Assembly: GCA_025738555.1 (NCBI GenBank)
Contig: JAOVFP010000016.1
Location: 3,038,001-3,102,000 of the forward strand
Origin: Cyathus striatus
Taxonomy: Eukaryota > Basidiomycota > Agaricomycetes > Agaricales > Nidulariaceae
Reading direction: 5' to 3'
DNA length: 64,000 nucleotides
Each line of letters begins with the position of its first letter. Within the stretch, counting starts at the first letter, position 1. Positions 13,503 to 22,968 of the stretch are shown here, piece by piece. Under the pieces are notes generated by a model. It was not told where the DNA came from. It searched no databases and saw only the letters and a program-made list of their open reading frames with translations. Made by a program: the position numbers and the translations under genes.

Positions 13503-16497
13503 CTACAAGTTAAACGGCGGCACACTCGACAAAAAGTTCCTCTGCATCGAGCTCGAGCTCCTCGACTTTGAATTAGGATGGTGATGGTGTTGATGGTGGT
13601 GGTGATGTTGCGTATTCGAAGGTCCATAACTCTTCCTCTTCAACTTCCTCTCCTTTCTCAACTCCTGTCTGGTCTTTTTCTGCGAGCCATTATCATTTTG
13701 TTGTTGTTGATGTGTCTGCCTTTTACCGGGCGTGCTGAACGATGAGGAAGCTGTAGGCGTCCGATCACCATCTCTTACAGGAAGCATAACAGGCGAGATT
13801 GCCGGCTTTTTGTGTCTGGTCCCCGCACTGTTCTTGTTCCAAAGCATGGCACTCAACGGACTGGCTTTCATAATTGCACCATAATCCTCTCCCCAGTCTC
13901 CGCTGCCACCGGCCTCCCTCGTCTGTCTGAAGGCACCGACAGGGATGGAGTTCCAGCGATCAAGGTGTTGGAGATGCTTGTTTCTTGAATCACCTTCGCT
14001 CATTGAGCTGGAGGACTTGTTGCCGTCGTTATCTCCGTCCAGGTAGGCAGCCTCAAGGACATCGTAGATCTCAATAGGTTGGTCTTCCTCGGTACTTGTC
14101 GGGGGCGCACTCGCAGTGTCGTCGACAGCACTCACGGGTGTAGGGTGAGGCGTAGCAGGATGGGTTTGAAGGGGAGTAGAAGGGGTAGGGAGGAAATGTT
14201 TCCTGAGGGCATGTTCGACCTGTGAAGAGGATAAAAATAGTGATCAGCAACGTATGTAAGACGGAGAAACAAAACACAACGCGCGGTCCGTGACGAGCAC
14301 GGACAACACGTTCCGTCATCCGAGGCCAGCTTCAGCCCTCCGCCCTCACTGATACAAAAAAACACCAACTCACCACAGTTCCAATACCCCTCTTTCCCTT
14401 CCTCCGGACAAATCTCGGGTGGGGCGACGGAATGACCACCCCCCGATTCTGCTCGTCAATAACAGCCTGTCTCTCCTTCCTTTCCTTCTCTTCCTCACTC
14501 ACGACAAACACCCCCATCCTCAACCCAGGGGGCCTCTCGACAGACATCGCCCCATCGACACTCCTCTCCTCGTCCGAGTCCCAAAAGACGCGTCCGGAGA
14601 GGATGTCAGAGGGCCTAGGAGCTGGACGGCGGTTGAGAGGTGCGGGGGAGACACCGGGTGAGACGGTCGACATAGGGTTGATGGCGCTGACGGAGAAGGG
14701 GAAGCTGAACAACTTCATGGCGCGTTCGTTGGGAAGCGAATCTTCGCCAATGAGCTCCTCATCGGTAGTATCCCCCGAGCCGGCATCCTCATCCTCCTCA
14801 TAGCCCTCCTCCATCTCCTCCTCGTCGATGGGATCCATGGGTGACATGTCGATGTCAGAATCGGGGGCAGGCAGAGAGTCGATAAACTGATGTCCGGAAA
14901 TGTCAAAGTCGAGGTCAAAGACGCCCTGTCCGTCACTAAGGCCATTGGTGAAGACAATCTGACCATCCCAGGCTTCCGTAATCTCAAATGGCAGATTCTG
15001 GCCGAGGGAGGGTGCAAGAGGGGGTGCAGAGCCGCCAAAGCTCATCTCGCTCTGGGTCTCGTCGTCGTCGTCGTCGATCATGCCATCGTCTTCGTCAGAG
15101 GAGGAAGTGGAGCTGTTGGAGTCGGAGAGATTGGCAAAGAAGAGGTCGGCATCGAAGCTGCTCTCCTCGTCGTCTGACCAGCCAGAGACGAGGCCAACGG
15201 CACCCACAGGGCGTCCTCCATCTGTTTCTTCATCATCGTCTTCATCCTCATCCTCAGCGGCCTCGGCTCCTCCTGCGTCGGCGTCCTCGTCGTCATCGGA
15301 CCCGTCAGTGTCGAGGTCGGCCATGTCGACGTCACTGCCGCCGACACTCTTCTTGCGGGGACGGATGACCCAGTCGTTCTCCCTCCTCCTTGGATTATCA
15401 TCGCCAAGCAACTCACGCTTGACACGTGCCTTGACATGCTCGGCCCTGATGAAATTCTCTTCCTCCATTTCCATCTCCGAGTCGGAATCAAAGCTGGAAA
15501 GGGAGCTGGAGTCGGCGTCGTCCTCGCCCTCGTCGTCCTCCATGGAGCTGAGGGCGGAGGCAGAGACGAAGGTAGGAAACTGGACGCTATCAGCGTCGTC
15601 GTTGGGAGTGGGGAGTTGATGTTGGTTGTCGTCATCGAGATCATCGTTGGGAGAAGAATCGTACCTGTCGTCGTCGCTGAGGGAGGAGAGATCGGACTCG
15701 ACGATGGGTCTCCTGGCCTTTTTCTTTGGTTTTGGAGCCGACTTTTTTTTGAGGAGGGTGGTTCGAGGATTGAGGGTTGGAGAGAGCTTGGTTGCGTAGC
15801 CATGTACAGGGCCAGTGGTGGTGGTGGCGGAGGAGGAGGAGGGAGGACGTGAGGCTGCAACAGCCCTGGCGGCCTCTCTGGCGGCGACGACGTGCTTTGG
15901 GGGCGTCCGCGGCGTTTTGGGAAGAAATCGGAGGGTAACGCTGATGAAGAGGATGCGGGGGCAGAGGGGGGCTGGGAGGGGTAGGGAGAGGGGGCGATGT
16001 ATCCATCTGCTACGACGACGGACGTCGTCTCTGTGGTCGGAGTGTACTTCTTGGTTGCGTGGGTGGGCGTCTCTGATTTTTTTTTGGCGAGCATGCTTTG
16101 GGGGACGGTGAGCTTGATTTTGAGGGATGGCTTTGGTGCTGGAGAGGAGTGGGGGGTGGCGCGAGTGGGCGAGGGAACAGGAGGAGGCCTGCGGGGGGCA
16201 GAAGGAGGGGAGGCAGCATAGAGCTTGCTGAGCTCTGCCATGGAGATGGGGACATGGTGGCGGGGCGGGGGGTCGTCGTTGGGTTGCTGGATGATCTGTG
16301 GTGAGGAACAGGTGCATTCTCCATCGCAGACTGGACAGATGTCGCTGTCGTCGTCGTCCTGGTGGATTATAACGCCCGGGGTATGGGGGTGAGGCGGCGA
16401 CATAAGAGGATTCTGGAGCAATGCTTGAACTGGGAGAGGTGAATAGACAGAATATTAATATATATGATATTATCAACATACAATTCTTTTTTGGCAT
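13503..16497 (-). CDS. Large acidic, conserved hypothetical nuclear-type protein
   Basis: Minus-strand gene starting at ATG 16497. A 50-nt intron (about 16482-16433) joins the MPKKN start to FQALLQNPL and the rest of the N-terminus. Visible order: a cysteine cluster CPVCDGECTC (possible small zinc site), a Pro-rich segment, a basic patch with KKKSAPKPKKKARR, then ~250 residues very rich in Asp/Glu/Ser, a segment containing FEITEAWDGQIVFTNG, and a basic tail after an intron at about 14372-14237 with WNSIPVGAFRQTRE, MKASPLSAMLW and a His-rich run. I recognise it as a basidiomycete-conserved protein of unknown function; charge pattern suggests chromatin or transcription. Between the Pro-rich and basic parts the frame changes. 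The simplest reading is one missing A in the run at 15915-15918, since the shifted frame continues smoothly with TPRTPPKHV; an intron is the alternative. Confidence 0.65.
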
Positions 16498-18207
16498 TGG
16501 ATGCTATTGAACATGAGTTATGCAGGATGGCGGATGGCACTGGGGCAGCGGTGGGAAGTCCAAAGACGACGACCGCCTGAAAACGATACGCTTTTTTACA
16601 ACGGGTCTTTCCTTTTTAGGTATATTTAAAATATTATTTGAAATTGAAATAAATGTCAAGTCTAATACTCTATGTCTTGCTGGTATGTCTTTCTGTGTCT
16701 ACGTCTACCATCTCTTGCTATGTCTACTCAATATCTTCAACTCCCATTGATTATATCTATCGATCCATTATATTAAATCTATCATATTCAATCCACATGC
16801 TTCCAACAAGCCTAGAAATGCCTCGTTGCAGTCTACCGCTCTGACCCTGACAAACCCATTTTATTTTCCACAGAATATTACTCCTCTCCCACCCAGTCCT
16901 CTATTTTTACCCCATCCCCCTGCTCCCAACCAACCTTTATCCTGCGTTTTTCCGCCTTTTCCGCTACATCTATGCGCCTCCTGCACGCCTGTCGTCTTCC
17001 CACTTCTTCCCTACTGTCCAACGACACGTCTCACTTGCTCTCTCTGCCCACTCACCTGCGGTCCGAATACTTTACTCTCCACCCTCTACTTCTCTTCTTC
17101 CTAGCTTCCGTCTCCGTCTCCGTCTGTCTGCTGCTATTGTCTCTGCTCTCTTCGACACGTCCGACGACTCACCGCGTCTCTCCAACGCGGCCCGCACCTT
17201 TCCAACAAATCCTTCCACCAACACTCCCCCCCTCCACTTTTCATTTCCACTTCAACACACACCTCGTGACCGCGCTATTTTTCTCTTTTCTCGACTCCTA
17301 CGTGGCCAAGCGCACCGCACGGCGATATCGCTTCTCGGAACTATTTGTCTCCATCGTCACGAGAGCTATCACAGGCCCACGCTCATGGACTGCGCATACC
17401 ACTAACTGTCCTCTGCCTTTTTCGTCTCTACCGATACCTCCTGTCTCTTTATCTCTCTTCTGATCTTTCCATTTCCATCCCTCGAGTCCTCTTTCCACTC
17501 CGGCGATAGGTCCCGTTTCTCCGAGCCCTTGACACTCCTCCAGTCTCTTGTACTTGTGTCCTATTACGACACTGCAAGTTCCGCTCCTTTCGTTAGAGTT
17601 TGCATCCATTTTCCACGTTGCCTTCGTACGTATCTTGATCATGATCAACTACTGGCGAGCTTGCACCATCCACAAAATTCAGTCATTAAATTCTTCTGCT
17701 CCGCAACCCACAGAATGCTCTAGACTCGACAAACTACCTATTAATCAGGGATCATCATTGTCCAAGCATAGCTATTTCCACAACAATCGTACACAATGGA
17801 GTCTCCATGCCCGATGATAACTTGACGCCAACCTAATCCCAATCGGCTCGGTGTCCGATGCCCCCTCCGCTGCTGCACAATTCCTCTTGCCAGCCAACAG
17901 ACGTATCATCAGTCCACTCAGGAACCGACAGTGACCACTATGGCGGTGCCTTTGCCCTCTACCCCCGGCTTTCTCGAACAAAAATGGGGAGAACAGAACC
18001 ACTCGCTTTCATCTCGGCGTTATGTTTCTTCATTATTTCCTGCTACTGAGGAACTTCATTCACATCCAAATGTGGGGCAACACGACGACAATGCACAAAA
18101 CCAATCACGCCTCGCGGCAGCTTCAACAATGTATTTTGGGTTCACCTATATTCCTTTCTGGGTTCATTTCACTGTCTTGTCGCTCATATTTGGACCGCAT
18201 TGTGGGG
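16498..18207. other. Gene-free, pyrimidine-rich stretch
   Basis: About 1.7 kb with strong C/T bias on the + strand from 16840 to 17560. Open frames here (for example 16972-17463) are low-complexity and have no motif. It may include a long 5' leader or promoter for the small gene at 18328. Confidence 0.45.
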
Positions 18208-18215
18208 TATATAAG
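18208..18215 (+). promoter_or_regulatory. TATA box (TATATAAG)
   Basis: A perfect TATATAAG lies 113 bp before the ATG at 18328, followed by a C/T-rich leader, the usual arrangement of a strongly expressed fungal gene. Supports transcription of the small reading frame downstream. Confidence 0.5.
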
Positions 18216-18327
18216 ATACCCCACCTGGGTCGCTGATCCTCAGTTCCGTCAACTCTACCACTCCAGTCTTCTCTCTCACTCCAACCTTCATAACCTTGAC
18301 CTTTACCTCGCACAACACACTACAGCC

Positions 18328-18528
18328 ATGTCTTCTACATCGTCGCCGTCTTCCATCCTTCCACCCAAATTCGACCCGCACGCGACGCACCCGTTCACGA
18401 GCCATACCTCCCCGAGCCCGTTGGCCCACTCCTCTGCCAAACCGCCGGCACTGGGTACACCGTACCACACCCAGCCACCCCTCTACCCCCCGTTTCAAGT
18501 CGATGCCGGGGGTCCAAAGCGGAAGTGA
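18328..18528 (+). CDS. Small Pro/Ser-rich hypothetical protein (66 aa)
   Basis: Single reading frame from an ATG in good context (ACAGCCATGTC) to TGA at 18526. The product is Ser/Pro/His-rich with a basic end (GGPKRK), has no signal peptide or membrane segment, and I do not recognise it. Support comes from the TATA box at 18208 and the polypyrimidine leader. It could also be the 5' part of a longer spliced gene or a non-coding transcript. Confidence 0.4.
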   Translation: MSSTSSPSSILPPKFDPHATHPFTSHTSPSPLAHSSAKPPALGTPYHTQPPLYPPFQVDAGGPKRK

Positions 18529-19779
18529 ACGTTTTCTGGGAAAAAATTCATATCCGTGAAGAGAAATATGTACACCGAACGTCGCAGATCGCCAAAAACC
18601 CACATATGATACCACCTATCTTTTCTTTTTGTGTTCCGTGTTCCGAATGGAAGAAATAAGTTATCTTACAGCCTCGTGTGAGTTCATCTTTCCCCTCCTC
18701 ACGCCGTAATTCATTACACGTTCCCGCAAATCACGTCCCATGACCGCTATAGACATGAATTTGTGTTCTCATTTTGCTGTTTTTACACAACGAAACGCTC
18801 GCGTGACCCATCGAGCGCGCTCGAGCACGCTTTATTTCACACATTGTTTCCCTCCATCAACAAAATGCGTCCCAGGTCGTGGGCTGCGAGTGTGCCCCGT
18901 CCTGCTGGGTCTATCGTGCCATTTAACTGCACGCATTCACCCTCCCCATCTCCGCGCATTTGCATTTGCATTTTACTACTCGACGGCGATCAAAGTTTAC
19001 TTACCCATCTTTACAGATTTACTTATTATTACTTCCAACTGCAAGAATGCTTCTCCTTCTGATACCTGGGCACCCTGATTATCGGATCCAAGCAACCCTG
19101 GTGCCACTTCGATCCGTCTGGAGAAGTCGAAGGACGTTGCATTCTATCACTTTCACTTACCCACCTACCGTTTCTTCCATCCATCTTGGGCATTTTGCTA
19201 CCCTTCATCCTTTCCACCATTCTATCCAGTCATTCATCTCGTACCTATGTACTATTTCACATCTTATGTATATCATCACGTGGAAACTAAAATGAGAACT
19301 ATCTTGACATTATACCTATGTCCATACCGGATATGTTGACCGGGCGGCTCGAGCAGCCCGGAGTGCTACACTAGCAGGTTCACGCAAGTAGCTCGTACGA
19401 CTTTTGCCCTAAAGTATGGGAACATATCGAATTGTACGGTACATGTCCCCGAAAACGGACCTTGCATTACATCGTGCACTTTAATCCTGATGAGTTGCCT
19501 CTCTCCGTCTTTCTGGGATGATTAGGTTTTATACATATGTGGCACGCATGTCGATATGCGATTGATATCGGACACAAGAACGCTCACCTTCTTGCGTTCT
19601 CGGACATTCAGTGGCTGCACTATTTCCGTACAGTTTCGTCCCAGTATACTAACTACAGTTAGTGATGCTGCCCGTAAAGCGATAAAGTATCAGAATTTGG
19701 TTTCTGTTAGGCGGATAGCATGTTCATATGTACATCAGATAGCATAGTCATAATAAATAATGACCGATGGGAGCTCTCA
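18529..19779. other. Intergenic with a GC-rich hairpin
   Basis: No supported gene. A hairpin CCGGGC(10 nt)GCCCGG is at 19340-19361, between the small gene and the 3' end of kinase 2. Confidence 0.4.
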
Positions 19780-22437
19780 TCATCGATTATGTGGTGTACC
19801 AAGGAAAGATGGTACGAAAGGAGAAGCATCCGCACGTAAGACGGACGCTTGAGACGAGCGTCGCTTCTGCACTTTAGAACTGTGTGGTGGAGGTGTGGCA
19901 GGCGGTGAAAAGTAGTACTGAGTATCGACAGACATACTACCACCCATTCTCGTTTGAAACCCGGTGTGACGGTCCTTCTGCCATGAGTCGTCATCCAAAA
20001 TCATCAGATCCTCAGGTTCGTTGGCATTTTCTCTTTCGAGTGATAGAGATGCGAAACCCGAGTCTAAAATCATCACTGAATTTTGGGGAGAATTCCAGAA
20101 AATTGATCCGGGTTTGTTTCCATCCTCAGTCATGCCGTTAAATTTTGAGTCGGGAGCACTCGCTGAACGGAAGAGTCTCGAGCGCATTTCGAATGAAGGG
20201 ATGAAAGATGGCGCATGCGGATTCAAAATTCGGGTTCGCCTTTCTCCCACATTTTCCATAGTTTTGGATAGCCTTAAAGGCGGAGGGAATTGGATGGGAG
20301 TACTCGCAGGCGTCGGAAGTTGTTTGACACCGAGAGTAGGCGTGTAAGGCGGGAGTGGACGCCTACTATTCAGTCGATATTCAAGAGGTGTACTTGCAGG
20401 CGTCGGAAGTTGCCTAGCGGCCAGCGTAGGTGTGATCTCACATCGGAACTCGTCGAATGAGTGTGAGTAATTCGTTGAATATTCGAGGTCGGGTAGTGTC
20501 CTAGTCGGCGTATGAGGAGTACGTAGTCCGATATCAAGGAAGGTGAGCTCGGATATAAGCCATCCGCGAGCTTCTCGCTGACTATTTAATACCCTTTCCT
20601 CAGAATCGAGAAAAATTGGCGAAACCGGAGATAAGCAATGCATGTTAACGTTGGATTCTGACGACTCCAATAATTCCAAAATGCTTTGTCTAACTTCGCG
20701 AGCTTTAGGACGTTCAGCGGGATCGCCTTTCCAACAGAGCTCTACCAGGTGCCATAAGCGGTCTAAAGCGGCCTGATCTTTGACATCGGGAGGTAAGAAA
20801 GGACGCTCGCCTCGGTAGACAGCAAGCATAACGGCAAATGGTATCATATATTCTGAAAAGGGAGGATTACCGGTGTATATCTGAGTCAAATGGTGAACAA
20901 GATCCCAGACAATAATAAACAGTGAAAGACCTCGTATACTGTGCATGCAAACGCAAAGATATCAACCTTGGTAGACTCCATGGGGTTTGATCCTGGAACG
21001 AATTGCATAGCCTCCGGTGCCAACCAATAGACAGAACCTTCTATACCACCCGTAGAGGTATTCAACGACTGCGTTTGAGCAATGGAGGACAAACCAAAGT
21101 CAGCGATACAGCAGACGCCGGATTCCGTAACTAAAACATTAGCCTAGCAAAAATAGTTGAGATCAAGTTACTGGAAACTACCCAGAAAAACTTACGCCTT
21201 TGATATCTTTATGAATCACGGGAGGGGTAAGTGAATGAAGGTAAGTGATTCCGTCTATTATTTCGAAAGTCTGAGAGCCACAATTCAGAGAAGAAGCTCT
21301 GCATATTTAGAGTACCTACCGATCGGAGACGATCATGGTTAGGGTGACGCTCTAAATATTCCATAATATTGCCATTTGACATCCAAGGCGATATCAAACA
21401 GAAGCGACGACCTACGATGCTGCTAGAAGCACCGAAAAAGGAAGAACATTCGGATGACTGAGCTGACGCCATAATAGAACTTCTCGAGAGAATTTCTGAA
21501 TAATAGTCAGCATCGTGCAGCCACAGAGGTAGGGCGGCCGTACACTATGTAGTTTTTTACGTTTATAATCCGAATCCTGCTGAAACATACGTAGCGCCTT
21601 CACGCAAAGACGAACATCATGTATCCGACCGCAATAAATATCCTGGAGCTTGTAAAATTGATGCGTATATATATAACAAGTTACATACGTACCGCAAAAC
21701 CTCCTCCAAAAAGTGCATCTTGTTCCTCCAAAGTGACATTGTGAAGAATCAAAGAGGGTGGTATAAAGCACTTCTTGGCTAAAGAATATAAACAACGAGT
21801 GACTGTTTCTGTATATCTAGTATTTAGGGACTCTTGTTCATCGAGTTCCTACATACACAAGAATAGGGTGAAGCTGTGGGTATCCAAGCAAATACAAGAA
21901 CGTACAAACTGCAGCAGTTGGGCGAGACAGCATGAATACTGGTCGCTGGCGTCGAGTTCCAATAATTCCTTAATATCATAGTCAAACGACAGGATACTTC
22001 GTAATTCCGTGCTCGACGCTGGCGTGGGGATATCACGATGCCAGGCTGTGGGCAAAATCCACGTATTTTCAGGGCTTTTGAAGACGAAATACTCCACCTC
22101 CTCGTTGTTAGAGGAACAGCACACCAGCCGCTGGCCGTCTTGCAAGAGTGCATTGAATCCATGTAAAAGTTTAGGTTTGTACATCAACATCCCCGCAATT
22201 TCAGTGATTCGCGGATGCAATTCGGCCGATGTAAAACCACTAAACAAAATAACGAAGTCACTACACTTATAATATACAATAATAAAAGACTTACGAAGAA
22301 TCCAATGAGACCCAATCAAGAAAATACCCCAACAACTTGCGATAGTTCACAGAATCGGCAGCGAATTCAATTTTGACTTCATCTAAGAAGACGGAAGCGG
22401 ATGGGATGTCCAAAGGACGTTTTCCCGAAGATATCAT
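19780..22437 (-). CDS. PAH-domain/TKL-like protein kinase 2 (one-base frame break)
   Basis: Minus-strand gene from ATG 22437. Exon 1 encodes the first helix of a Sin3-type PAH module (SVFLDEVKIEFAADSVNYRK). After a ~55-nt intron comes the second half (YKPKLLHGFNALLQDGQRL). Kinase landmarks follow: GGGFADIYCG, VCVKALRMFQQDSDY, REVLLWRQLSHPNVLPF, CLISPWMSNGNIMEYL, VIHKDIKG, IADFGLSS, VYWLAPEAM and FAFACTVYE. The catalytic loop reads HKD rather than HRD. The tail is long and disordered, with QLPTPASTP present twice. After NVLPF the frame breaks: five T (A5 at 21435-21439 on +) stand where six are needed to continue into FGASSSIVG. No intron fits, so this is either an assembly error or an inactivating mutation. 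It lies 531 bp downstream of kinase 3 on the same strand, consistent with tandem duplication. Confidence 0.72.
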
Positions 22438-22968
22438 GTTACGCAATATAACGGGAAACTTGACGGGTGCTTGTGCGACTAGTACGCTGATGCCAATGGC
22501 CCTCGGCCTTCAGGCCTAAGGCCAAAAGGGTATATGCAAGTAGCTCTCGGTGTGTTCAGCAGGAGCCGCAACTATAGTATAGTCATAAATAGCTATCCTA
22601 ATGGTATGCATAATTTCTTACCTAGAATGAAAGAAAAGATTACTTTGGAACGAATGAAGTGGACCTCTGTAACAGTAGAATGTAATAGTGATGGGTGGGA
22701 GGTCGAAACCGACGTCAAGTATTTCGAGCGCTGTATGGACAGATGCCGGTCATTGCCGCGACCTGATATTATTTTAACACGAGTACAGCCTCAGCACCTG
22801 CAGTCTAACGAAGCTTGCACACCAGCGCAAATCGCAATGTATGAGTCCAAGTTATCAGTTTCACAATGATATTAAGCGAAGTGCTACTTCGATTGCAGAA
22901 AGTACACAACTACAGCAAAATGATAAAGGCATGTCCAGTAGTAAGGTGTCCATCCTTGGTCCCATTCA
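22438..22968. other. Intergenic between tandem kinases, with palindrome
   Basis: Promoter side of kinase 2 and 3' side of kinase 3. It holds a perfect inverted repeat GGCCTT(7 nt)AAGGCC at 22505-22523, about 70 bp before the kinase 2 ATG. A 111-codon + strand frame at 22534-22869 has no motif and is not called. Confidence 0.4.

Noticed and set aside
15078..16421. 447-codon minus-strand frame through the whole acidic-protein region
   Set aside because: Only its first part (to about 15918) is coding. Beyond that it is a Pro/Thr/Met-rich shadow of the acidic frame.
22534..22869. 111-codon plus-strand frame between kinases 2 and 3
   Set aside because: No motif, no promoter signal, and it overlaps the region needed for the kinase 2 promoter. 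Likely chance.
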